From Holdemania massiliensis (GTDB lineage: Bacteria > Bacillota_I > Bacilli_A > Erysipelotrichales > Erysipelotrichaceae), in contig NZ_JAKNTK010000001.1 of assembly GCF_022440805.1 (NCBI RefSeq), positions 2,914,001-2,978,000 on the forward strand: a stretch of 64,000 nucleotides of DNA, read 5' to 3'. Below, one piece after another: positions 35,715 to 43,530 of the stretch. The notes under the pieces are model-generated. The model ran no database searches. It had not been told where the DNA came from and saw nothing but the letters and a program-made list of their open reading frames with translations. Position 1 is the first letter of the stretch. Every line of letters begins with the position of its first letter. Made by a program: the position numbers and the translations under genes.

Positions 35715-36362
35715 TCACTCAAGATAAGGAATGGCTTCCAGCAAATCATTGATCATGGCATCTGCCTCATGCTGATCCATGCCAAACCGATCATCCCGCA
35801 AAGCCAACGTTTCCATACCAGCATTGATGCCTGCGCGAATGCCGTAAAACGAATCCTCGATCACTAAGCATCGGTCCTTTGAAACATTCAGCAGTTCGGC
35901 AAGCCGATTGTATATCTCCGGGTTGGGTTTTGATTCCGCAACCATTTCACCGCTCAGAACGGCATCGAAATATCTCGCAAAGCCGGTCTGGCTGAGCATT
36001 TTCTCTATTTTATTTCGCTTGCTGCTGGAAGCCAGTCCCACTTGGTAACCCTTTTGTTTCAGGAAAACGAGCAGTTGTTCTGCATGTTTCATTTTGATAT
36101 CTGCATAGGGAATACTTTTTCCATTCAAATAATTCAGTAATTTCTGGTTTAACTGAATGAAATCAGGTTGATCCTCTATGTTTTCAAATACCCTTTTCCA
36201 GGTTGCTTCTTCACCGGATGATCCGATAAAACGACTCAGATACAAGGAATCAGGATCATAATTCGTTTTTTCTCTGAAAAAATCCGCAATCATTTTCTGC
36301 GTATATCCTTCTGAATCAACCAAAACGCCATCCATATCCAACAAAACAGCTTCCTTTTTCAT
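35715..36362 (-). CDS. HAD-superfamily phosphatase/beta-phosphoglucomutase-like protein
   Basis: A 215-residue HAD subfamily IA protein. Motif I LLDMDGVLVDSEG has both aspartates, motif II is GLASSSKRNK, and motif III/IV appears as SKPNPE and VIEDSFYGIRAG. The pattern fits beta-phosphoglucomutase-like enzymes and sugar phosphatases. It is the first gene of the mannose-class PTS operon, close to the promoter, so it probably handles the imported sugar phosphate. Confidence 0.85.
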   Translation of the reverse strand: MKKEAVLLDMDGVLVDSEGYTQKMIADFFREKTNYDPDSLYLSRFIGSSGEEATWKRVFENIEDQPDFIQLNQKLLNYLNGKSIPYADIKMKHAEQLLVFLKQKGYQVGLASSSKRNKIEKMLSQTGFARYFDAVLSGEMVAESKPNPEIYNRLAELLNVSKDRCLVIEDSFYGIRAGINAGMETLALRDDRFGMDQHEADAMINDLLEAIPYLE

Positions 36363-36373
36363 TTTAATCCCTC

Positions 36374-36405
36374 AAATTCATAATTTTATATATTTTTATG
36401 AATTT
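36374..36405. promoter_or_regulatory. inverted repeat at the transcription start of the mannose-class PTS operon
   Basis: AAATTCATAA (36374-36383) and TTATGAATTT (36396-36405), a perfect 10-bp inverted repeat with 12-base AT-rich centre, just downstream of the -10. It contains the same AATTCAT/ATGAATT words as the rpiR operator, in reverse arrangement. Confidence 0.55.
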
Positions 36406-36434
36406 ATTGTATTTCTGTTTTTCTGCTTTGTCAA
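36406..36434 (-). promoter_or_regulatory. promoter of the mannose-class PTS operon (36362 to 29780)
   Basis: Perfect TTGACA (36434-36429), 17-base spacer, TACAAT (36411-36406) on the minus strand. Confidence 0.85.
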
Positions 36435-36582
36435 CCTCTTCTGTGAAATTATTTGTAATCTTTATTCATTTCTTGTTTTTCTATCAAAATCATTACTTAT
36501 TTGTATTTTTAGCCATTTTCTATTCATTTGAAATTTTAAAAATTACATTCAGTGAATTACAGAGGGATATTTGACTTTAACG

Positions 36583-36615
36583 CAAAAAAAAGAGAGAATT
36601 TAGAATTTCTCTCTT
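36583..36615 (-). terminator. intrinsic terminator after the ltaE-HAD pair
   Basis: AAGAGAGAA/TTCTCTCTT stem (36590-36598 and 36607-36615) followed on the minus strand by eight T. Confidence 0.85.
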
Positions 36616-36644
36616 ATGTCTACTTTATTCTCAACGTTTAAGAA

Positions 36645-37316
36645 TCAGGCTTCAGCCGCAGTCTGTTCCAGCACCCAACGACGAACATCTTCCATCGAGT
36701 CAACAATCGCCCAGGCTTCATGATTGCGGAATTGTTCCAGCGGAGCAGTATCCGGAATCGCGAACACCCGCACCCCAGCTGCATAGCCCGCTTTCACACC
36801 GTTGGCTGAATCCTCAATGATAATGCATTCTTCCGGTTTCAGTCCTTCCATCTCCATCATTTTATTGTAGAGATCCGGATGCGGTTTTCGCCGTCCTGCT
36901 TCATCCCCGAAAATACCGTTGTCATAGCAGCCGGTCAGTCCGGCCTTTTCCAACAGATATAAGGCATATTCACGCGGTGTTGAGGAAACGATCAGACGCT
37001 TCACTCCCAGTTCCTTCAAAGTCTTTAAAATCGCACTGACTCCCGGACGCAGCGGCATTCCGTTAGCTTCGATCCAAGCGTCGCTCATCTGTTTTTTCTC
37101 TTTCCACATCGCTTCATACACATCCATCGGCGGCAGCAGATGCCCGAACCGCTCAAAGTTTTCCTGCTGCGAACCACCCATCATTTTTGTCATGACTGAG
37201 ACATCAAAGACATGCCCACGAGCTTCATTCACCTTTTCCCACATCGACAAACTAATTCGCTCACTGTCAATCAGCACCCCATCCATGTCAAACATCACCG
37301 CTTTTAACTTTGCCAT
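36645..37316 (-). CDS. HAD-superfamily hydrolase (subfamily IA)
   Basis: About 223 residues. Motif I is VMFDMDGVLIDSERIS, motif II LIVSSTPRE, motif III KPHPD and IIEDSANGVKAG, as in beta-phosphoglucomutase-like and phosphatase members of the HAD family. ATG 37316 follows GGAGGG and lies 1 base from the stop of the threonine aldolase gene, so they are coupled. The substrate is unknown. Confidence 0.85.
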   Translation of the reverse strand: MAKLKAVMFDMDGVLIDSERISLSMWEKVNEARGHVFDVSVMTKMMGGSQQENFERFGHLLPPMDVYEAMWKEKKQMSDAWIEANGMPLRPGVSAILKTLKELGVKRLIVSSTPREYALYLLEKAGLTGCYDNGIFGDEAGRRKPHPDLYNKMMEMEGLKPEECIIIEDSANGVKAGYAAGVRVFAIPDTAPLEQFRNHEAWAIVDSMEDVRRWVLEQTAAEA

Positions 37317-37317
37317 T

Positions 37318-38340
37318 CTATCCCTCCATGATTTTGCGAACTGCTTCAGCTGCAGTTCTGACGTCGCTTTCCATGATACCATAATGTGTGACAAAGCGAA
37401 ACAGGCCGTGATTCTCAGGATTCGTTAAAATTCCTTTTTCGTTCAATTTTTTCAGGAAATCAGCCGGCTGGATTTTATCATTACACAGTTTGAAGAATAC
37501 CATGTTGATCTGAATTCGTTCTTTTTCAACCTGAATTCCTGGGATTTGTGCCAGCAATTCCCCCAGCAGCTTAGCGTGATTATGATCTTCCTGCAAGCGC
37601 TCAGTCATCGTATCCAAAGCTGTCAGTCCGGCCGCCGCCAAAATCCCAGTCTGTCTTAATCCGCCGCCTAGCAGTTTGCGGTTGCGCCGTGCCCGTTCAA
37701 TAAAGGCCCGATCCCCGACCAGAACTGAACCGATCGGCGCCGCCAGCCCTTTGGAAAGACAGAAGCTCACCGTATCCGCGCAAGCCGCGATTTCACTCAC
37801 GGAACAACCGCATGCAACGGCCGCATTAAAGATCCGCGCGCCGTCTAGATGCACGCGCAGTCCCAAGGTTTTTGCCGTCTGATAGGTCTGCCTCAGCAAA
37901 GGCAGTGGGACAATGCCGCCGTTGGATAAAGCATTTTCCAGACAAACAAGCCGGGTCTGCGGCTCATGGATATCCTCACTGTGAATCGCGGTGCGGATCG
38001 CCTCGGGTTCAATCCAGTCCTGAGGATGATCGACAGGATGAATCATTACCTGGGCAATCTGAGCTGCCCCGCCGACCTCATGGGTAACCAGATGGCTGTG
38101 GCGGCCCGCGATGATTTCATCTCCCCGCTGCGTTTGACTCATTACCGCTAATAAATTCCCCATCGTACCGCTGCAAACGAACAAGCCCGCTTCCTTCCCC
38201 AACAGTTCGGCGGCTTTGCGCTGAAGCTCATTGACTGTTGGATCATCTTCATAAACATCGTCTCCGACAACTGCTTCTGCCATTGCTCTGCGCATGGCAA
38301 GGTTAGGCTGAGTCACGGTATCGCTGCGTAAATCAATCAT
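37318..38340 (-). CDS. ltaE: L-threonine aldolase
   Basis: A 340-residue PLP-dependent enzyme of the beta-eliminating-lyase fold. The N-terminal LRSDTVTQPN and DDPTVNELQ motifs, the HSHLVTHEVGG region and the Schiff-base lysine in SFCLSKGLAAPIGS are characteristic. It cleaves L-threonine or allo-threonine to glycine and acetaldehyde. It starts after GAGGGAA with no promoter of its own visible, and follows a PTS operon across a terminator, so partial read-through may supply transcription. Confidence 0.9.
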   Translation of the reverse strand: MIDLRSDTVTQPNLAMRRAMAEAVVGDDVYEDDPTVNELQRKAAELLGKEAGLFVCSGTMGNLLAVMSQTQRGDEIIAGRHSHLVTHEVGGAAQIAQVMIHPVDHPQDWIEPEAIRTAIHSEDIHEPQTRLVCLENALSNGGIVPLPLLRQTYQTAKTLGLRVHLDGARIFNAAVACGCSVSEIAACADTVSFCLSKGLAAPIGSVLVGDRAFIERARRNRKLLGGGLRQTGILAAAGLTALDTMTERLQEDHNHAKLLGELLAQIPGIQVEKERIQINMVFFKLCNDKIQPADFLKKLNEKGILTNPENHGLFRFVTHYGIMESDVRTAAEAVRKIMEG

Positions 38341-38354
38341 TCATTTCCCTCTTT

Positions 38355-38391
38355 TCTAAATAAAAGGCTCCTTTATGTTGTTTGAGGAGCC
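38355..38391 (-). terminator. intrinsic terminator between the second mannose-class PTS and ltaE
   Basis: GGCTCCT/AGGAGCC stem (38366-38372 and 38385-38391), followed on the minus strand by TTTTATTT. Confidence 0.75.
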
Positions 38392-38437
38392 CTTCTTTAT
38401 TGTTTGTTTAAATCTGTGTTCTTCTAAATCTACCTGA

Positions 38438-39271
38438 TCAGACAACCGGTGCAAACATCGGCAGACCTTCCAGGAAAGCCAGAACAAAGCCAAGCAAAAA
38501 CAAGAGCAGCATCACGGTCGTTGTTTTCTTTCCTTTGCGGATCAAAGCGAAACAACCGAATGCCAGCAGCAGCGGCAGCAGCTTTGGCGCGATTTCATCG
38601 AAAATCGACTGGATCGCCAAAGTCTGATGATTGCCCATGTTCAGTGTAATCGTGGTTGTGAAATTGATCATCGTTGCGATCATGCAGCCGACAACTGTTG
38701 CGCCCAGCATTTTTGCCGCCATCGAGAAGGTTTCCAGCATTCCGCCTTCCGTCGCGTTTTCCATGAACGACAAGCCCTGTTCGTAGCCGATCTGCAAGCC
38801 TTTATAACGAACAAACCAATGCGGAATGTTGTGAATCAAAAGGAACAGAATCGGGCCGAGAATATTGCCTTGCATACAGAAGGAGATGCCGACGCCCAAA
38901 CCGATCGTTCTGAGCGTACCCCAGAAGATCGAATCACCAATGCCGGAGAGTGGTCCCATCAGCGCGGTCTTGATCGCATTGATGGAAGAAGCGTCGAAAT
39001 CAGGATTGGACGCCGCTTCTTCTTCCATCGCTACCGCGATGCCCTGAACAAATGTCGTACACTGCGGCGTGATGTTATAGAATACCAAATGCCGCTTCAT
39101 CGCTTCCTTGAAGCCTTCCGGATCATCCTTATAGATCCGGCGCAGATGCGGAATCATGGCATAGCCGAAGCCCAGTCCCTGTTGGCGTTCATAATTGAAG
39201 CAGCCCTGCAGGCAGCAAGAGCGCCAGAAACCGCTCATGAATTCTTTCTTTTCCATTTTTCCTGTTGTCAT
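38438..39271 (-). CDS. PTS mannose-class EIID
   Basis: A 277-residue EIID with N-terminal FNYERQQGLGFGYAMIPHLR and the signature GPLSGIGDSIFWGTLRTIG, followed by hydrophobic C-terminal segments. It is the last gene of the A-B-C-D unit from 40977. The neighbouring SIS-domain gene suggests the system imports a glycated amine or amino-sugar. Confidence 0.93.
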   Translation of the reverse strand: MTTGKMEKKEFMSGFWRSCCLQGCFNYERQQGLGFGYAMIPHLRRIYKDDPEGFKEAMKRHLVFYNITPQCTTFVQGIAVAMEEEAASNPDFDASSINAIKTALMGPLSGIGDSIFWGTLRTIGLGVGISFCMQGNILGPILFLLIHNIPHWFVRYKGLQIGYEQGLSFMENATEGGMLETFSMAAKMLGATVVGCMIATMINFTTTITLNMGNHQTLAIQSIFDEIAPKLLPLLLAFGCFALIRKGKKTTTVMLLLFLLGFVLAFLEGLPMFAPVV

Positions 39272-39285
39272 TGTGGCTTCCCCCT

Positions 39286-40026
39286 TTACTCGTTAGCCTT
39301 TCGCTGAACCATATTGTAATAAACGACGGCGATCACGGCGCCCAAACCGGCAACGCCCAGCGAATTCACGCCCAGGAAAGCCGCTAAGATAAAGCCTAAG
39401 AAGATAAACGGCGTTGCGTCCTTGTCCATGATGTAGTTCATCAATAAGGCGATACCTAAAGCCGGCAGCACACTGGAAGCCTTGGTCAGACCGTTCATTA
39501 CTACTTCCGGAATGAAGTTGATAATCGTTTCAACCGCACCGGAGCCGAAATACAGCGCTAAGAACATCGGAACGAAGTAAACAATCGCAAATATGACGAC
39601 GCCCAGCCAGTAATACCGTTCAATCGCTTTGAAATCGCCGCGCTCCGCCGCTGCATCGCATTTTGGATTCCAGACGTTATTGATGATCCGTGGGATAATT
39701 CCGCATGGCTGAAACAACAGCGCAATCGGCATCGACAGCGCAATCGCTGAATCCGGCGTCAGATTGGACATGATCGCAAAGGCAACTGCCAGAATGGTTC
39801 CGGCCGAAGAGTTTGGCAGTGAGGTTACGCCGATTCCGACAAACCCCATAAAGATCAGCTGTAAAGTCGCCCCCATGACAAGTCCGGTTTGGACATCGCC
39901 GCAGATCAAGCCGACTAAGGTCGCTTCCACGATCGGTGTGTTCAATAAGTTCTGACCCAGAATCCGGCCGTCAAGAATACTCAGGACATGCACCATGGAT
40001 ACCAGGATACACTGGATTAAAAACAT
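39286..40026 (-). CDS. PTS mannose-class EIIC
   Basis: A 246-residue permease; GLICGDVQTGLVMGATLQLIF-type sequence near residues 38-58 and QLIFMGFVGIG are typical of mannose/sorbose EIIC. Five or more membrane segments are visible. ATG 40026 follows AAAGGGG. It pairs with the EIID gene 14 bases downstream. Confidence 0.92.
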   Translation of the reverse strand: MFLIQCILVSMVHVLSILDGRILGQNLLNTPIVEATLVGLICGDVQTGLVMGATLQLIFMGFVGIGVTSLPNSSAGTILAVAFAIMSNLTPDSAIALSMPIALLFQPCGIIPRIINNVWNPKCDAAAERGDFKAIERYYWLGVVIFAIVYFVPMFLALYFGSGAVETIINFIPEVVMNGLTKASSVLPALGIALLMNYIMDKDATPFIFLGFILAAFLGVNSLGVAGLGAVIAVVYYNMVQRKANE

Positions 40027-40050
40027 AAATTTTTCCCCTTTCCAAGTGTT

Positions 40051-40545
40051 TTACTTTTTATTTTTTTCAAAGATAGAATGGATCTCAGGCAGTGAAATCT
40101 TAGGCTTCGACGGCGCTTCCTGGACGTAAACTGTCCGGCCTTGTTCGGCGATGGCGTCCAGGGATTGCAGATCCTCTTCGACTAAGAATACCTGATTGGA
40201 AATAGACGTGCGGCCTTCCGCAAACCGGATGCCGCCCAAATCGACTTCCTTGATTTCCGCCACCTTGGCACATAGCTCAACCGCGTCTTCACAGCTGCCG
40301 CAGATCAGCAGAATCTTGCGTTTGGCATTGGCGGCATTGTTGAGATAGTCCGCCGCTTTGACTACGGTCAGCACCTCCATTTTGCAGCCTGCCGGCTTGC
40401 CGACGGTCAAAGACATTTTGAGCATGGCGTTGGTCGCGTGCTTGTCGTTGGCGATGACAATGGTGTCCGCGCCGGTCGCATTGATCCAATAAACCGCAAC
40501 CTGGCCATGGATCAGACGATCATCAATTCTGAGAAGTTTAATCAT
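40051..40545 (-). CDS. PTS mannose/sorbose-class EIIB
   Basis: A 164-residue EIIB with the canonical phosphohistidine motif LRIDDRLIHGQVAVYW (about residue 14). ATG follows AAGGGAGATG. It sits between the EIIA and EIIC genes in an A-B-C-D order. Confidence 0.94.
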   Translation of the reverse strand: MIKLLRIDDRLIHGQVAVYWINATGADTIVIANDKHATNAMLKMSLTVGKPAGCKMEVLTVVKAADYLNNAANAKRKILLICGSCEDAVELCAKVAEIKEVDLGGIRFAEGRTSISNQVFLVEEDLQSLDAIAEQGRTVYVQEAPSKPKISLPEIHSIFEKNKK

Positions 40546-40566
40546 GAAACATCTCCCTTTCTTTTT

Positions 40567-40977
40567 TTATTCCTCATTACTATCCAGCTGGTCATTGATG
40601 AACAGTAATGTTTGCCGACTGGCTTCGACAGCTTCCCGCAGAATGGCGCTGATATCTCCTTCCATTGGATTCAGCGTAATCTCTAACAACAGGCCTAAAT
40701 TCAACCCTGTTAAAATATAGAGATTCGGGAAGGTTTCCAAAAATGGAATAGCGATCTGAGTGGTGCTGCCTACGGGAATATCCGTCATCAAGATCAGCGG
40801 ATCTTCCGCCGGGAAGCTATCAAGAACCTGCTTCACTCGCTGCGTCATCGTTTCCGGTGAGTCCTGAGCCTCCATGCTGATCAAGGTCAGCGAGTTTTCC
40901 ATTCCGGAAATCACCTGCAGAGCAGAAGCAAAGCCTTCGCAAAGACGACCATGAGTGAGTAAAACAACGTGTTTCAT
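40567..40977 (-). CDS. PTS mannose-class EIIA
   Basis: A 136-residue EIIA-Man with the phosphohistidine in VVLLTHGRLCEG (about residue 9) and the loop LMTDIPVGSTTQ, where most members have TDxxGGSP. First gene of the unit; ATG follows AGGAGGGG. A promoter and a cre-like site lie directly upstream. Confidence 0.92.
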   Translation of the reverse strand: MKHVVLLTHGRLCEGFASALQVISGMENSLTLISMEAQDSPETMTQRVKQVLDSFPAEDPLILMTDIPVGSTTQIAIPFLETFPNLYILTGLNLGLLLEITLNPMEGDISAILREAVEASRQTLLFINDQLDSNEE

Positions 40978-40990
40978 ATAAGCCCCTCCT

Positions 40991-41004
40991 AGTAAGCGCT
41001 ATCA
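40991..41004 (-). promoter_or_regulatory. cre-like site (catabolite control)
   Basis: TGATAGCGCTTACT on the minus strand matches the Bacillus-type cre consensus TGNAANCGNWNNCW with one mismatch. It lies between the promoter and the EIIA start, where CcpA binding would block elongation. Confidence 0.55.
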
Positions 41005-41017
41005 TTTTTGTAAACTT

Positions 41018-41046
41018 AATATAGCACAATCAAATTATAATGTCTA
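41018..41046 (-). promoter_or_regulatory. promoter of the second mannose-class PTS operon
   Basis: TAGACA (41046-41041), 17-base spacer, TATATT (41023-41018). Two copies of the word CTATATATTTA (within 41041-41056 and 41084-41099) lie 43 bp apart across and upstream of it and may be repressor sites. Confidence 0.6.
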
Positions 41047-41104
41047 TATATTTATTGTAATTTCTATACTTTTATAATCAATTTGACTATATATTTAAAT
41101 TGGC

Positions 41105-41271
41105 ATCAGAAAAGCATCGGCAAGACCTCGCTGTAACATTAAGTACACTTTTATTGACAAACTGTTTCTGATGAATTTATAATCAAATTAAAGAAGAAAC
41201 AGAGGAAAAACACACGAAGCGGCGGCAGTCATATTAAGTGTGCTTTTTGCGTCAAAAAAATATTACCCATC
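41105..41271 (+). other. non-coding segment with orphan plus-strand promoter
   Basis: The 40978-41327 gap holds the PTS promoter, then this segment. It has a strong plus-strand promoter, TTGACA (41154-41159), 18 bases, TATAAT (41178-41183), that reads toward the SIS gene's 3' end with no gene on that strand. Two 15-base direct repeats differing at three positions (41138-41152 and 41233-41247, ATTAAGT-N3-CTTTT) flank it. A short RNA ending near 41300 is possible. Confidence 0.5.
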
Positions 41272-41300
41272 ACAAAAAAAAGAAGCCCGAAGGCTTCTTT
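41272..41300 (-). terminator. intrinsic terminator after the SIS-domain gene
   Basis: AAGAAGCC/GGCTTCTT stem with TTCG tetraloop on the minus strand and eight T following, 28 bases after the stop. Confidence 0.9.
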
Positions 41301-41327
41301 CAAGAAAGGGAATCGCAGTGAATTAAA

Positions 41328-42404
41328 CTAATTGGCTTTGGTCTTGATGGCTTGAGAAAACCGATAGTTATAAACGGTGATGGCATTAATGCGGCAGTCA
41401 TCGCATACGCGGCTGGATAAGATCTGAAACGGCATGACAAACAACATCGGCAAAAGCAGACTGCAGGTATCCACATCGATTGTCATCACACGCTTATCGC
41501 TGTTTCCCGGATGACGCGTGATCAGATAGACGCGGTCCGTCAGCTGATGCAGACCTTCATAAATCATCATGACGCGGTCATGCATTTTATCGTCCATGTC
41601 CAGTAAGAAAACCGCATTATCTTTCTTGATTTCATACACTGGACCATGAAGAAATTCTTCGGTTTCATAGACGTTGGACGGAATGCCGATTGTTTCTTCC
41701 ATTTTCAATGCACCTTCGATTGCCGGACCGAAGCTTGGACCGATGCCGACGGTCATCGCCCGTTTCATCGACCACAGTTCTTCCTTATTAGCGTCATACC
41801 ATCCGTCGATCTTCTCACGGATGCGCGGCATTTCATGAATGATCGTTTCAATCTCCTTCATGCGTTTCTTATAGCTGTCCTTCGGATAAACACCCTTTTT
41901 CACGCCGGCTTCCAGGGCAAACAGAATGAAATACAGCGTGGATGTCGGAACCCCACGGCAGACAAACACGTCATCCCCTGGACCATAAGAACCGTATTCC
42001 AAGACCGTATCGCAATAGCGTGTGATCGGACTATTCGGAACCATTGAAATCGCCACGACGTCATTGCCGCATTCCTTCGCCTTGATCACAGCTTCAATCG
42101 TATTGGTGCTCTTGCCGCTCTGCGACATGCAGATAACCAAAGCATTCTCATGGAACTGATAATCATATTTGGCATACGTAACAGAGTTGATCAGATCGAC
42201 CTTTACGCCCAGATACGTCTGAATTGCATACTTCGAGCAGTTGGCAATGTTGTAGGATGAACCGGAAGCCACCATCACGATCTTCTTATAATCCTTTGCC
42301 AGAAACAGATCGACAAGCTTGCCAACCAGGGCTTCTTTGTTTTTGAACATTGCTTCAGCCGTCGCTGGTGTTTCCAGCACGCAGTCGTACATCCATTTTT
42401 TCAT
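41328..42404 (-). CDS. SIS-domain sugar isomerase/deglycase (FrlB/GfrF-like)
   Basis: About 358 residues with two SIS domains: the first with VMVASGSSYNIANCSKYA and MSQSGKSTNTI, the second with GIGPSFGPAIEGALKMEET and the motif ETEEFLHGP, which is shared with glucosamine-6-phosphate synthase isomerase domains and with fructoselysine-6-phosphate deglycases. It lacks a glutaminase domain. Next to a mannose-class PTS this is the layout of the glucoselysine/fructoselysine (gfr) systems, so deglycation of a phosphorylated Amadori compound is a fair guess; an amino-sugar isomerase is the alternative. ATG 42404 is 8 bases from GGAGG. Confidence 0.8.
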   Translation of the reverse strand: MKKWMYDCVLETPATAEAMFKNKEALVGKLVDLFLAKDYKKIVMVASGSSYNIANCSKYAIQTYLGVKVDLINSVTYAKYDYQFHENALVICMSQSGKSTNTIEAVIKAKECGNDVVAISMVPNSPITRYCDTVLEYGSYGPGDDVFVCRGVPTSTLYFILFALEAGVKKGVYPKDSYKKRMKEIETIIHEMPRIREKIDGWYDANKEELWSMKRAMTVGIGPSFGPAIEGALKMEETIGIPSNVYETEEFLHGPVYEIKKDNAVFLLDMDDKMHDRVMMIYEGLHQLTDRVYLITRHPGNSDKRVMTIDVDTCSLLLPMLFVMPFQILSSRVCDDCRINAITVYNYRFSQAIKTKAN

Positions 42405-42475
42405 TCTCATGTCCTCCTTGAGATTTTCCAACGCAAACATTGTGACCAGCAAGTTTCGTGAGGAATAAGTGCATC

Positions 42476-42493
42476 TGTATATTTATATATACA
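42476..42493. promoter_or_regulatory. candidate GntR operator of the SIS gene
   Basis: TGTATATTTATATATACA, an inverted repeat with one mismatch, just downstream of the inferred transcription start. The GntR-family gene lies 66 bases further upstream. Confidence 0.6.
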
Positions 42494-42504
42494 TTTACAA
42501 AATC

Positions 42505-42532
42505 ATTATATACTTTTTTAATCAAATCTCAA
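42505..42532 (-). promoter_or_regulatory. promoter of the SIS-domain gene
   Basis: TTGAGA (42532-42527), 16-base spacer, TATAAT (42510-42505) on the minus strand. Confidence 0.7.
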
Positions 42533-42559
42533 GAGGATATTTTACAAATTATGTTTTTT

Positions 42560-43282
42560 TCAGCGCTCTGCCAGAAAACCAGTTCTGAAGGTATAGGCGT
42601 ATTGGCTGCTGATATAGAACGTTTTGATATATTCATAGGGCCGGTGCTGCTGATCATACGTAATGTGTTCATTTAAAAGCAGGGCGGTGTTGCCGACACC
42701 CAGCAGTTTTTTCTGAGTCTCAGTGGGCAGATGCGCCGTTATTTTATTCAGCGCGCCCCCACGGTAAACGCCGACAGAGTGAAGATACTCCGTCAGCGAG
42801 CCTTCCAGCGCCCTGACGTTGATCGCCGGAACGATCTTGGCGGAAATATAGGTGTAACTTAATGCGATCGGATTCCCATCCCCTGTTCGCAAGCGCACAA
42901 AATAATGAATCAGTTCGTCCCCAGTCAGTTCCAGATATTCCGCAACTTCGGGAACATCCGAAGCTTTATAAACCTTGTATTCGATCAGCTGTGAACCCGC
43001 CTTCATTCCGACCGAAGCCATATCATCAGTAAAGCTGCCGCCCTGAGAGATGCTTTTGGTCACCATCCGCGGCAGCACAAACGACCCCTTTCCGGCCGTT
43101 CGTTCAATATAGCCCTCCTGCGCAAGATTAATCAGCGCCTTATTGACGGTCAGCCGTCCGATCTCAAATTTCTCACTCAGCTGCTTTTCCGTTTCAATCT
43201 GATCCCCCGGCTTCAAGTCGCCTGACTGAATCCGATCAATAATGTAATTTTCAATGATTTTATACTTTGGCATTTCTTTCAT
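42560..43282 (-). CDS. GntR/HutC family transcriptional regulator
   Basis: A 240-residue regulator: N-terminal winged helix (IQSGDLKPGDQIETEKQL and GRLTVNKALINLAQEGYI) and a C-terminal UTRA ligand-binding domain (about 80-235). HutC-type members sense sugar phosphates or histidine-like ligands and often repress a neighbouring operon. It lies upstream of the SIS gene and second mannose-class PTS, whose promoters carry AT-rich inverted or repeated words. ATG follows GGAGG with 5 bases. Confidence 0.9.
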   Translation of the reverse strand: MKEMPKYKIIENYIIDRIQSGDLKPGDQIETEKQLSEKFEIGRLTVNKALINLAQEGYIERTAGKGSFVLPRMVTKSISQGGSFTDDMASVGMKAGSQLIEYKVYKASDVPEVAEYLELTGDELIHYFVRLRTGDGNPIALSYTYISAKIVPAINVRALEGSLTEYLHSVGVYRGGALNKITAHLPTETQKKLLGVGNTALLLNEHITYDQQHRPYEYIKTFYISSQYAYTFRTGFLAER

Positions 43283-43388
43283 AGTGTCCTCCGTTTTCCA
43301 CAGTCTTTCCGCTGCGGTCTGCCTGAATAAAAACTTTTCTGAACTTTGCTTTCAGATATGTTTCCATTTGATTTGTTTATACATTCTA

Positions 43389-43397
43389 ACTATATCA
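43389..43397 (-). promoter_or_regulatory. extended -10 promoter of the GntR-family gene
   Basis: TGATATAGT on the minus strand (TG-N-TATAGT). A hairpin CCGCTG/CAGCGG (43405-43421) lies upstream, between this promoter and the plus-strand gene. Confidence 0.4.
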
Positions 43398-43530
43398 TAA
43401 CTTACCGCTGAAAACCAGCGGCTTAAGAAAACAGTCTGGCAAAGCAATTATCCTATATATTTTATTGATAATTCCCTATGTTTTGCCTTCCTTTTTCGTT
43501 ATAATAAAGAAAAAAGGGGGATCTACCATA

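Noticed and set aside
41233..41313. A short frame beginning GTG near 41239 after the orphan promoter
   Set aside because: No ribosome site at proper spacing, low-complexity lysine-rich sequence and overlap with the terminator; unlikely to be a gene.
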